A DNA stretch of 12,360 nucleotides from Paramuribaculum sp. (GCA_029062075.1 JAIDQW010000464.1:1-12360); one strand, 5' to 3'. Numbered from the stretch's first letter, positions 1 to 7,903 are shown. The notes: generated by a model from the sequence alone, not told the origin. Translations and numbers: made by a program.

Positions 1-45
1 GATTTGTTTATTATCCCGGATGCAATTATTGAACTCATAAACTAG
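1..45 (+). CDS. 3' end of an unidentified protein gene (partial)
   Basis: Frame 1 is open from the window edge and reads DLFIIPDAIIELIN before a TAG at 43-45. The other two forward frames stop at about the same distance (TGA at 30, TAA at 38), so frame choice rests on two things: the hydrophobic, protein-like composition, and the same frame staying open and strongly biased after the TAG, up to 216. Only 14 residues are visible, so neither family nor function can be assigned. The gene lies upstream of, and on the same strand as, the SusC/SusD operon, separated from it by an AT-rich regulatory region. Confidence 0.4.
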   Translation, partial: DLFIIPDAIIELIN

Positions 46-216
46 GCACCGGCTTCAAACATTGTGAGTCGTGAAAGAAAAGAGAAGAAGAAACCTGAAC
101 CGGAAGGTGACAAGAAAACAGAGACAGATAAAGTTGCTGACTCAGAAAAGCAGGAATCTGAAGCTGAGAGCCACGAAGATAATACTGACCCAAAAGAATA
201 CAACGCTCAGAAATAG
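46..216 (+). other. In-frame charged extension after an amber stop; possible read-through tail, small ORF or decayed 3' end
   Basis: Directly after the TAG at 43-45 the same frame stays open for 56 codons to a TAG at 214-216. It encodes a strongly hydrophilic segment rich in Lys, Glu, Asp, Ser and Pro, with a basic start (RERKEKKKPEPEGDKK) and an acidic end. That composition is typical of a disordered C-terminal tail. The only start-like codon near its beginning is GTG at 64, with no visible ribosome binding site, although this phylum rarely uses one. It may be a tail cut off by a nonsense mutation, a real small ORF starting at 64, or purine-rich non-coding DNA that happens to lack stops. Confidence 0.3.
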
Positions 217-247
217 CTCAATTTGATATCATAAAAATATTAAATTT

Positions 248-269
248 TTTATTCCCTTAATGGAATAAA
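248..269. repeat. 8-bp inverted repeat upstream of susC
   Basis: TTTATTCC (248-255) and GGAATAAA (262-269) are perfect reverse complements separated by six bases (CTTAAT). No T-run follows on the + strand and the arms are AT-rich, so it is a poor terminator for the upstream gene. It lies about 70 bp upstream of the candidate susC -33 element and could be a regulator site. Function is inferred only from position. Confidence 0.4.
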
Positions 270-273
270 TATT

Positions 274-291
274 ACCATTTTACACCATTTT
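274..291 (+). repeat. Tandem ACCATTTT direct repeats with 10-bp period
   Basis: ACCATTTT occurs at 274-281 and again at 284-291, separated by AC. The 10-bp period would place both copies on the same face of the helix. The pair sits about 47 bp upstream of the candidate -33 element of susC, a suitable place for a dimeric activator such as the regulators that commonly control SusC/SusD operons. No regulator gene is visible in the window. Confidence 0.4.
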
Positions 292-337
292 GTAAATATC
301 TTTTTACATAGCCCTGTTAATTTTTACTTAAAAATAA

Positions 338-368
338 TTGGATAATTCAAATTAAGTCTCTTACTTTG
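338..368 (+). promoter_or_regulatory. Candidate Bacteroidota promoter for the susC-susD operon
   Basis: TTG at 338-340 is followed after 20 bases by TTACTTTG at 361-368. This matches the Bacteroidota -33/-7 pattern (TTG, about 20 bp, TAnnTTTG) except for T instead of A at the second base of the -7 box. Transcription would begin near 372-376, leaving a leader of about 55 bases that contains a CCCC-TTTT-GGGG palindrome at 380-391. There is no clear Shine-Dalgarno sequence before the ATG at 429. Confidence 0.5.
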
Positions 369-428
369 TCTGGAAATAACCCCTTTTGGGGACAGTTAAC
401 CTATACCTATTAATTTATTATCTTAATT

Positions 429-3400
429 ATGCGAAAAGTATTTTTTGCGGTTATGGCACTCACTGCCACCACAATCGCTCTTTCGCCCAAAGCATTGGCT
501 GATAGTCAATTAGTAATGGGGGGGGGTGAAAGTGCCGTAACTTCCGCACCGCAATCAGGCGTTTGTACCGGTACGGTTTATGATGAAGACGGAGAGCCCC
601 TCCCCGGTGCGTCTGTCTTTATTGAAGGTGGAAAAGCCGGAGCATCAACCAATGTTGACGGCAAATTCTCTATTCCTAACGTTAAAGTAGGAGCAACTAT
701 CAAAATTTCTTATGTAGGTTATAATCCGGTTTCAATTGTTTGGGACGGCAAACCTATTTCTGTAAACCTTCAGCCCACTAACGAGGCTCTTGATGAAGTG
801 GTTGTTGTAGGTTTCGGTACTCAGAAAAAAGTTGACCTTACCGGTGCCGTTGACCAGGTGAACATGACCGAGGTTCTCGGTGACCGCCCTGTGGTTAACG
901 CCGCTGCCGCACTCCAGGGTGCTATCCCCGGCCTTATGGTTTCCGGTAGTTCTTCACCCGGTCAGAGCAAGAACCTCAACATCCGTGGTACTCTCTCTGT
1001 TAACGGTGGTAGCCCGCTTGTACTTATCGACAACGTTGAAGGTGATATCGCACAGCTCAACCCGGATGACATCGAAACAGTAACCGTGCTTAAGGATGCT
1101 GCTTCATCAGCTATCTACGGTGCGCGCGCTGCCGGCGGTGTTGTGCTCATCACAACCAAGCGCCCCTCTAACGAGGCTCGCTTCAATATCACCTACAGCT
1201 TCAATCAGGCTTGGGAAAGATCTATCGACCGTCCGGAGCAAGCTCCTCTGTTAGACTACATCAAAGCTTACAAAGAAGCCGGTTACTCAAGCCAGTATTG
1301 GGCTGGTAACGGTAGTGTTGACACTTGGATTGACCTTATCGGTCAGTATCGTGCCGGCACACTTGAAGGCGTGCTTGACAACGGTATCTATGCTAATCCC
1401 GAGGACGGCAGAACTTACTACCTGAAGGAGAGCAATACCCAGGGAGCTATTCTTGGCACCGGTTCTATGACAAACCATAACATCTCTATGTCCGGCGGCA
1501 CAAACCGTCTCCGTTTCCGTTTGTCTGCAAACTACAACCGAAACAACGGTCCCCTTATTACAGACAAAGACCTCTTTACCCGTAAGGCTATAACATCATT
1601 CATCTCGGCTGATGTTACCAAATGGCTCACTCAGGAGGTTTCTATGTTCTACACTAACCGTCAGCGTTCTGATATCTCTTCAGGTATCCGTGACCCATAC
1701 GCAACACGTCTGATTTCATGGTATCCGGTTAAGGGAACGATGCCCGGCGACATGATTGGTTATCCTGAAGACCTCATTATTGACTCACCATATAACTCAC
1801 TTATGGTCAGCCCCACTTCAGCAACTACTTATTCAGTGCCCCGTATTCAGTCCAAGACTATTATCAAACCGCTTAAGGACTGGACCATCACTGCTGAATA
1901 TACCTATAACCAGACTGACTATAATTATAAATGGTACACCGGGGTGATCACTTTCGCTGATGTTCAGAATGCGATAAAGACATTCCCCACCGATGCTACT
2001 AAAAATAATTACACAATCAATAAGTCAACCACCAAGTACAATGCTCTGAACCTGTACACCAACTACAAGCTCGATCTCGGTAAGAACCACTTCACAGCTA
2101 TGTTCGGTTTCAACCAGGAGAAATACAACTATGCTTATATGCATGGCAACATTCAGGGTCAGGCTGTGCTCACAGTGCCCTCATTTGCAGGTGGTACAGG
2201 TGAAAAGGAACTTACAGACTCATACACCGAATATACCATTCGCGGTGGTTTCGGACGTATCACTTACGACTTCGACAACCGTTATCTCGTTAACGTGAGC
2301 GCTCGCTATGACGGCTCTTCAAAATTCCCCAAGAAAAACCGTTACGGATTCTTCCCCTCTGTATCAGCCGCCTGGCGTATCGCTCAGGAACCTTTTATGG
2401 AGAATACTCACTCATGGCTCAATGAACTCAAGCCCCGTATCTCTTACGGTTCTATCGGTAACCAGAATATCGACCCATACGGATATGTTGCAAATATGTC
2501 TATCGGCGAAAGCACCGTTTGGCTTAATGACGGACAGAAAGTAACAACCATCTCAATGCCCGGACTTGTTCGCGCAAACTACACTTGGGAAACTGTCAAA
2601 TCTCTTGACTTCGGTTTCGATTTCAGCGTTCTCAATAACCGCTTGAGCGGTACTTTCGACTACTACAAGCGTTATACATCCGGTATGCTTGCCGATGGTC
2701 TTGAACTTCCCGGCACTATCGGTGCTTCTGCTCCTTTACAGAATGTCGCTAATATGCGCACTGACGGTTGGGAACTCTCAATACGCTGGCAGGATCGCAT
2801 AGGTGACTGGGGCTACCGTGTAAGCGCAAACGTTTACGATAACCTTTCTAAAATCACAAAATACAACAACGCAACAGGCTCTCTCAGCCAGTGGGCTCCC
2901 GGAAGAAAAATCAATGAAATCTGGGGTTATGTAAGCGATGGATACTATTCTATTGATGATTTCGACCACGATAAAGCTATTGCTGGTACATGGGAACTTA
3001 AAGAAGGGGTTACATCTGTGCAGGGTGTGCAGGTGCGTCCCGGTGACGTTAAGTTCAAGGACCTTGACGGCGACGGTATAATCACTCCCGGTGCAAGCAC
3101 CCTTGACGATCCCGGTGACCGCAAAGTTATCGGCAACAGCACCTCCCGCTATCAGTTCGGTGCATCTGCAGGTGTCAACTGGAAAGGTATTGACCTCGAC
3201 ATCATGCTTCAGGGTGTAGGCAAACGTGACTACGCTCTCGGTGGTGCCGCACTTTATCCCTTTGGCGGGGCAGGTGCCGACGGTGTATTCTACCCTGTTT
3301 ATTACAACCAGACAGACTACTGGACTGCAAAGAGTTATGACCCCGCAGACCCCGACTACATGGTTGCTGAAAACCCCAACGCATCACTCTTCCGTATCTA

Positions 3401-3671
3401 CAACCAGGAGCAGAACGTAGGCTACAACACACGTACCTCCACCAAGTTCCTTCAGAGTGCTGCTTACCTGCGCGTGAAAAACGTGACCCTCGGTTACACC
3501 TTCCCGACTGCTCTGACTCAGAAGATTTCTGTTAACCAGTTCCGTGTTTATGTCAGCGTAGAAAACCTTGCGACAGTCAAATCACTTCCGAAAGGTTATG
3601 ACCCCGAAAGCTTGTCTTGGGCATATCCCTTCTATCGCACATGGTCATTCGGAGCATCAATAACATTCTAA
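429..3671 (+). CDS. SusC/RagA-family TonB-linked outer-membrane transporter
   Basis: This is the barrel subunit of a SusCD nutrient importer, which moves glycans or peptides across the outer membrane using TonB energy. The protein has 1080 residues, normal for the family. A signal peptide ends near ALA-24. It is followed by a short Gly/Ser linker, a carboxypeptidase-regulatory-like beta-sandwich at about 45-120, the family motif DEVVVVGFG from residue 122, a plug ending near GGVVLITTKRPSN (about 240), and a long beta-barrel ending in a terminal Phe (SFGASITF). A DLDGDG calcium-loop-like motif lies at 878-883, as is common in SusC proteins. The susD partner starts 13 bases after the stop. The oddity is a run of nine Gs (518-526) in codons 30-33, where a single-base slip truncates the protein at about 33-36 residues. 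The substrate cannot be read from sequence. Confidence 0.96.
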   Translation: MRKVFFAVMALTATTIALSPKALADSQLVMGGGESAVTSAPQSGVCTGTVYDEDGEPLPGASVFIEGGKAGASTNVDGKFSIPNVKVGATIKISYVGYNPVSIVWDGKPISVNLQPTNEALDEVVVVGFGTQKKVDLTGAVDQVNMTEVLGDRPVVNAAAALQGAIPGLMVSGSSSPGQSKNLNIRGTLSVNGGSPLVLIDNVEGDIAQLNPDDIETVTVLKDAASSAIYGARAAGGVVLITTKRPSNEARFNITYSFNQAWERSIDRPEQAPLLDYIKAYKEAGYSSQYWAGNGSVDTWIDLIGQYRAGTLEGVLDNGIYANPEDGRTYYLKESNTQGAILGTGSMTNHNISMSGGTNRLRFRLSANYNRNNGPLITDKDLFTRKAITSFISADVTKWLTQEVSMFYTNRQRSDISSGIRDPYATRLISWYPVKGTMPGDMIGYPEDLIIDSPYNSLMVSPTSATTYSVPRIQSKTIIKPLKDWTITAEYTYNQTDYNYKWYTGVITFADVQNAIKTFPTDATKNNYTINKSTTKYNALNLYTNYKLDLGKNHFTAMFGFNQEKYNYAYMHGNIQGQAVLTVPSFAGGTGEKELTDSYTEYTIRGGFGRITYDFDNRYLVNVSARYDGSSKFPKKNRYGFFPSVSAAWRIAQEPFMENTHSWLNELKPRISYGSIGNQNIDPYGYVANMSIGESTVWLNDGQKVTTISMPGLVRANYTWETVKSLDFGFDFSVLNNRLSGTFDYYKRYTSGMLADGLELPGTIGASAPLQNVANMRTDGWELSIRWQDRIGDWGYRVSANVYDNLSKITKYNNATGSLSQWAPGRKINEIWGYVSDGYYSIDDFDHDKAIAGTWELKEGVTSVQGVQVRPGDVKFKDLDGDGIITPGASTLDDPGDRKVIGNSTSRYQFGASAGVNWKGIDLDIMLQGVGKRDYALGGAALYPFGGAGADGVFYPVYYNQTDYWTAKSYDPADPDYMVAENPNASLFRIYNQEQNVGYNTRTSTKFLQSAAYLRVKNVTLGYTFPTALTQKISVNQFRVYVSVENLATVKSLPKGYDPESLSWAYPFYRTWSFGASITF
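518..526 (+). repeat. G9 homopolymer tract in the susC N-terminal coding region
   Basis: Nine consecutive Gs begin with the last base of codon 30 (ATG) and encode Gly31-Gly33 just after the signal peptide. Loss of one G gives MGGVKVP then TAA; gain of one G gives three glycines then TGA. Both slipped frames therefore stop at once. Such tracts act as slippage switches in many surface-protein genes; that this one switches is inference. Confidence 0.8.
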
Positions 3672-3684
3672 TACAAGTAATCCA

Positions 3685-5802
3685 ATGAAACCAATATACA
3701 AAGCATTTTCAACTGCGTGTCTGGCTATTGCCGGTTTAAGCATGACCTCGTGCAACGATGACTTCCTGGAAAAATACCCCCAGACCAGTCTCACTGAGCA
3801 GAATGCTTTCCAGACATACGAAAATTTCCAGGCGTATATGTACAACAGCTACAACCTGTTTACAAATACCAATATTCTCACTAACTTCAGCGGTGGTTCC
3901 TACTACTGGGGCGGTCAGTGGTCAAGCGACTACTGGTCAGGACTGATGACAAACCGTGAGAATGGACTTAACCCCTATGCATGGCAGACATTTTCTCCTA
4001 CAACAACCGCATCCGGAACATGGGGACAGGATGGTTTTGCAAATATCCGCAGAATCAATATCATGCTCAATCACCTAAACGACGGTAACCTCACCGAAGC
4101 TGAAAAGAAGCACTGGCGTGCTGTAGGTTACTTCTTCCATTCATGGTGGTACATGGAAATGGTTAACCGCTACGGTGATTTCCCTTACATCACTCAGGTT
4201 CTCACTGATGAGAGCGAAGAGGCTTATGGTCCCCGCACCCCACGTAAGGAGGTTGTTGACAGCATCATTTCCCGATTTGAATATGCAATAGCCAACATCG
4301 GCGACACATCCAAGGACGGTACTAATCCTCTCACTGCAAACGCCTGCAAGGCTGCTTTGAGCCGCTTCCTTCTCCGCGAAGGCACATGGGCTAAATACCA
4401 CGGTCTTGACGAGCCCTGGCAGCAGTACCTTGAGAAATGTCTTACCATTTCTCAGGAGTTGATGAATGCGTATCCCACTCTCTACACCGGTAACGGTTAT
4501 AATAAATATCCCGGTGCAGGCTACGATGAGATGCTCACATCCGAGAGCCTTAAAGGCAAACCCGGTGTAATTTTCTATAAGGAGTACAACGAAATTCTCA
4601 TGCACCGTTTCAGTGACCTTATCCACGTTGAGGCTCACCGCTGTGATGGTCCTCAGCACACCGTTGATATGTTCCTTATGAAGAACGGTCTCCCCATCAA
4701 CAATCCCAACTCAGGTTTCCAGGGCGGTGAAGGTAAAGACCTTTACGACTACTTCGCTGACCGTGACCCCCGTCTTATCGTGAACTTCTGTCCCCCCGCT
4801 ATGGGATATATTACCGGTGTCAATAATAATGCTGACAATGTAACTTCTTTCTATAAATGGAGATACTATAAAGTTGGTGATAAACTCGGTAGCCGTATTG
4901 TTTCTGAAGAAGACTCTATCAAGTTCCGCAAATACATTGACTACCTCGGCCCGAACATCCACTGTGTAAACGGCGAAGGTATCGAATCTTGGGGTGTTAA
5001 GCGTCTTCCCGGTCACAACTGGGGTGGTGATATGTCACACTCTTCTCCCAACATTACCCAGTATTCTCAAACCGACAACTATATGCGTTGCTGGACCGGA
5101 TACTATTTCTGGAAAAACTTCACTATGTGGGAAGTTGGTTCAAACGGTAACTTCCAGACTTCTGACAAACCCATCTTCCTTATTGAAGAGCAGCTGCTCA
5201 ACTATGCTGAGGCTGCTTGGGAACTCGGCAGATTTGACCAGAGCGTTGCTGATCTGACCATCAACAAGCTACGCGCTCGTGTGGAAATGGATCCTATGAT
5301 TGTTGCAAACATCGGTGCTGACTTCGACCCCGATCGTGACAAAGGAACCGCGCCCTGGACTCGTGGATACGATGCTAAAACCAACTACGAGGTTGACCCC
5401 GTTCTCTGGGAAATCCGCCGCGAGCGCATGATTGAGCTCTTCGGCCAGGGATTTGCTTTCTATGACATCAAACGCTGGCACAAAGCTCCCTATTACGTAA
5501 ACCGTCAGCCGTGTGGTATGTGGGCAAGTGCGACAGACTTCCCCTACGGAAACGGTAAATACACCGGTGAGTTCATAAACTACAATGAGGTGAAAGCTAA
5601 CGGCTACGCGGCTACTATGGGTAAGACTCCCGGCAAAGGATGGATTTACACATATCCCAGCCCCCTCGCTTCCGGCAAGGGATGGCTTGACACATATTAC
5701 CTCTCAATGGTGCCCACCTACGAAATCACCATGAACCCGGAGCTCACTCAGAACCCCGGTTGGGCTGAACTCTTCCCCTCTGCAAGCGAAGACGAAGAAT
5801 AA
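3685..5802 (+). CDS. SusD/RagB-family nutrient-binding surface lipoprotein
   Basis: SusD proteins sit on the cell surface as a hinged lid over the SusC barrel and bind the incoming substrate. A lipoprotein signal ends at Cys23 (SMTSC). The following NDD fits the acidic surface-export signal seen after the lipid-carrying Cys in Bacteroidota. The start CNDDFLEKYPQTSLTEQNAF is a classic SusD N-terminus, and the C-terminal domain carries the family's DIKRW-type motif (594-598) in FAFYDIKRWHKAP. At 705 residues it is longer than the usual 500-600; extra loops are likely in the Gly/Trp/Tyr-rich N-terminal part and in the middle. It ends with an acidic SEDEE tail. It follows susC by 13 bases and is the last gene before a strong terminator, so the operon is a bare SusCD pair without its own enzyme or regulator. 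Ligand unknown. Confidence 0.95.
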   Translation: MKPIYKAFSTACLAIAGLSMTSCNDDFLEKYPQTSLTEQNAFQTYENFQAYMYNSYNLFTNTNILTNFSGGSYYWGGQWSSDYWSGLMTNRENGLNPYAWQTFSPTTTASGTWGQDGFANIRRINIMLNHLNDGNLTEAEKKHWRAVGYFFHSWWYMEMVNRYGDFPYITQVLTDESEEAYGPRTPRKEVVDSIISRFEYAIANIGDTSKDGTNPLTANACKAALSRFLLREGTWAKYHGLDEPWQQYLEKCLTISQELMNAYPTLYTGNGYNKYPGAGYDEMLTSESLKGKPGVIFYKEYNEILMHRFSDLIHVEAHRCDGPQHTVDMFLMKNGLPINNPNSGFQGGEGKDLYDYFADRDPRLIVNFCPPAMGYITGVNNNADNVTSFYKWRYYKVGDKLGSRIVSEEDSIKFRKYIDYLGPNIHCVNGEGIESWGVKRLPGHNWGGDMSHSSPNITQYSQTDNYMRCWTGYYFWKNFTMWEVGSNGNFQTSDKPIFLIEEQLLNYAEAAWELGRFDQSVADLTINKLRARVEMDPMIVANIGADFDPDRDKGTAPWTRGYDAKTNYEVDPVLWEIRRERMIELFGQGFAFYDIKRWHKAPYYVNRQPCGMWASATDFPYGNGKYTGEFINYNEVKANGYAATMGKTPGKGWIYTYPSPLASGKGWLDTYYLSMVPTYEITMNPELTQNPGWAELFPSASEDEE

Positions 5803-5824
5803 ATTTGCTTTATAATCTGATAGT

Positions 5825-5864
5825 AAGCAGGCTGCAAGATGATGTGCAGCCTGCTTTTTTTTTT
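5825..5864 (+). terminator. Rho-independent terminator of the susC-susD operon
   Basis: A perfect 12-bp stem, AAGCAGGCTGCA (5825-5836) pairing with TGCAGCCTGCTT (5845-5856), encloses an 8-base loop and runs into ten Ts (5855-5864). It begins 22 bases after the susD stop and separates the operon cleanly from mutL. Confidence 0.95.
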
Positions 5865-5902
5865 GAACAAAAAAGTTATTAACATAGTGTAGATAACTCT
5901 TT

Positions 5903-5933
5903 TTGACATGCCGTGCGCTTTATAGTAATTTTG
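5903..5933 (+). promoter_or_regulatory. Bacteroidota promoter of mutL, giving a near-leaderless transcript
   Basis: TTG at 5903-5905, a 20-base spacer and TAATTTTG at 5926-5933 match the phylum consensus exactly (TAnnTTTG). The usual transcription start falls a few bases after the -7 box, at about 5937-5941, which is practically the A of the mutL ATG (5941). An imperfect inverted repeat (AGTTAT 5874-5879, ATAACT 5893-5898, with flanking A- and T-runs pairing apart from one bulged C) overlaps the -33 side and could be an operator or chance. Confidence 0.8.
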
Positions 5934-5940
5934 CAGCGTT

Positions 5941-7833
5941 ATGAGCGATATTATCAGACTCCTTCCGGACTCCGTGGCAAACCAGATTGCTGCGGGAGAA
6001 GTGATTCAACGACCGGCTTCCGTGGTCAAGGAGCTGGTTGAGAATGCTGTGGATGCCGGTGCCACATCGATAGATATAATTATCAAGGATGCCGGCAGAA
6101 CTCTGATTCAGGTGGTCGATAATGGCTCCGGCATGAGCGATACAGATGCACGCATGGCATTTGAGCGACATGCCACCTCCAAAATAGCTGCTGCCGCCGA
6201 TCTGTTCAGCCTTCACACAATGGGGTTCCGAGGGGAAGCTCTCGCCTCTATTGCTGCTGTAGCGCGGGTGGATCTGCGCACCATGCGCCACGACTCATCT
6301 GTAGGCACACGCCTTATTATTAACGGCTCCGCAGTGGAATCGCAAATGCCGGAAGCATGCGCTCCGGGAAGCAACATGATGGTGAAAAATCTTTTTTTCA
6401 ACGTTCCCGCAAGGCGTAAGTTTCTAAAAAAGGATTCTGTGGAGCTTGCAAACATTACCCGTGAGTTTGAACGGCTCGCCTTGGTAAATCCGGGTGTGGA
6501 GTTTACTCTTGTCCACAACGATGCCGTGCTCCACAAGCTCATCAAGGGTTCGTTCAAACAGCGAATTGTCGATCTTTTCGGCAAGATGCTTGACAAGCAG
6601 CTCATTCCGGTGGAAACATCCACATCTATCGTCACAATCAAGGGTTTTATCTCTCTTCCTCAGTTCGCGCGCCGCAGAAATGCGCTGCAGTATCTTACCG
6701 TCAACGGTAGAAATATGCGTCACCCCTATTTTCACAAGGCGGTGATGACCTGTTACGAAAATCTTATCCCGGCTGAGTTGCAGCCTAATTATTTTCTTGA
6801 TTTCCAAGTTGATCCGGCTACTATAGACGTAAATATCCATCCCACAAAAAATGAAATAAAATTTGAGGATGAGCAGGCTATTTGGCAGATTCTTGTAGCT
6901 GCCGTAAAGGAGTCGCTGGGACGGTTCAATGCTGCAGAGGGTATTGACTTCGACTGCCTTGACGCACCGGAAATCCCGGTTTTCTCACCCAATGCCGAAG
7001 CGGAGCATCAGGTGGAGCTCGACCCCGGATATAATCCTTTTGCCGAAAGCGGCTCTCAAACATATTCGGCTCCCGAAAAACGTACATATTTCTCATCTAA
7101 ACCCACGGATGCACTTAGAGCCGCGGGCAGCGACTGGAATAAACTGTATGAGGATTTCACGGCTGAGGCTGGAAAGCGCTCAGACAGTCGTCCGAGCGCA
7201 ATCAACAGCTTTACCGGAGTCGATGACCCGGATGACAATCAGGACAATATTTTTCAAAATGCAGCCGAGCAGATTCCAGCCAACAACTGCATTCAGGTGA
7301 AAAACCGATTCATCCTGTCCCCTTCGCGTAGCGGAGTTATGGTGATTGATCAGCACAGGGCGCATCTCAGAGTGCTGTATGACAAATACATCGCCATGAT
7401 TTCACAAGGCAGTTTCAGCTCGCAGAGATTACTCTTTCCGGAGGTTGTGACCCTGTCGCCGGCTCAGAATGCAGTGATGGAAATCCTTCTTCCCGTTCTC
7501 ACCGATCTGGGTTTTGACCTTGCTTTTCTGGGCGACAATGCATGGAGCATTAACGGCGCACCACCTATTGAAATATCACCGGTGGATACTCTCATTAAAA
7601 TAATAGATGAGGAGATAGACGGTGGTGAGACAGCCGAGAATACACTGAAAAACCATGCCGCTCTCGCAATGGCTAAAGGGGCGGCGGTTAAATACGGTCA
7701 GACCCTCACCGCGGAGGAGATGGAGCATCTGCTCAGCGATCTGTTCAAACTTTCAGCACCGAATTTCACACCGGACGGCAAACTTATAGTGAGTGTGATA
7801 CCCACGGAAGATATTGTAAAATTGTTTTCCTGA
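5941..7833 (+). CDS. mutL: DNA mismatch repair protein MutL
   Basis: MutL is the dimeric GHKL ATPase that couples MutS mismatch recognition to strand removal. The N-terminal ATPase has all family motifs: QIAAGEVIQRPASVVKELVE with catalytic Glu31 and Mg-binding Asn35, DNGSGM (60-65) and GFRGEALASI (95-104). The transducer domain follows, with DVNIHPTKNEIKF (296-308), then a low-complexity linker at about 330-445 and a C-terminal dimerisation domain from about 450. QRLLFP (495-500) looks like the sliding-clamp-binding motif. The length of 630 residues is normal. The nuclease motif of endonuclease-type MutLs, DQHA(X)2E(X)4E, is here DQHRAHLRVLYD (470-481), lacking the conserved Ala and both Glu, and the usual CPHGRP is replaced by TPDGKL (610-615). 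The nicking activity is therefore probably absent or altered. The start follows the promoter with almost no leader. Confidence 0.97.
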   Translation: MSDIIRLLPDSVANQIAAGEVIQRPASVVKELVENAVDAGATSIDIIIKDAGRTLIQVVDNGSGMSDTDARMAFERHATSKIAAAADLFSLHTMGFRGEALASIAAVARVDLRTMRHDSSVGTRLIINGSAVESQMPEACAPGSNMMVKNLFFNVPARRKFLKKDSVELANITREFERLALVNPGVEFTLVHNDAVLHKLIKGSFKQRIVDLFGKMLDKQLIPVETSTSIVTIKGFISLPQFARRRNALQYLTVNGRNMRHPYFHKAVMTCYENLIPAELQPNYFLDFQVDPATIDVNIHPTKNEIKFEDEQAIWQILVAAVKESLGRFNAAEGIDFDCLDAPEIPVFSPNAEAEHQVELDPGYNPFAESGSQTYSAPEKRTYFSSKPTDALRAAGSDWNKLYEDFTAEAGKRSDSRPSAINSFTGVDDPDDNQDNIFQNAAEQIPANNCIQVKNRFILSPSRSGVMVIDQHRAHLRVLYDKYIAMISQGSFSSQRLLFPEVVTLSPAQNAVMEILLPVLTDLGFDLAFLGDNAWSINGAPPIEISPVDTLIKIIDEEIDGGETAENTLKNHAALAMAKGAAVKYGQTLTAEEMEHLLSDLFKLSAPNFTPDGKLIVSVIPTEDIVKLFS

Positions 7834-7903
7834 CAGTCACGGAGTTAGCCTGAATTATCTATTAAAGTACGTTTCAACAATGTGAGGTAATTAAAAAATT
7901 CTG

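Noticed and set aside
248..269. Inverted repeat as a terminator for the upstream gene
   Set aside because: The stem is AT-rich and no T-run follows on the + strand; a T-run precedes it instead. A regulatory role is more plausible.
3060..3077. Calcium-loop-like DLDGDG in SusC as a sign of a fused extra domain
   Set aside because: This motif is common in the C-terminal half of ordinary SusC-family barrels and does not mark an added domain.
4141..4659. 172-codon open frame on the minus strand opposite susD
   Set aside because: It lies wholly within the well-supported susD frame, has no recognisable domain or promoter, and is explained by the codon bias of the sense gene.
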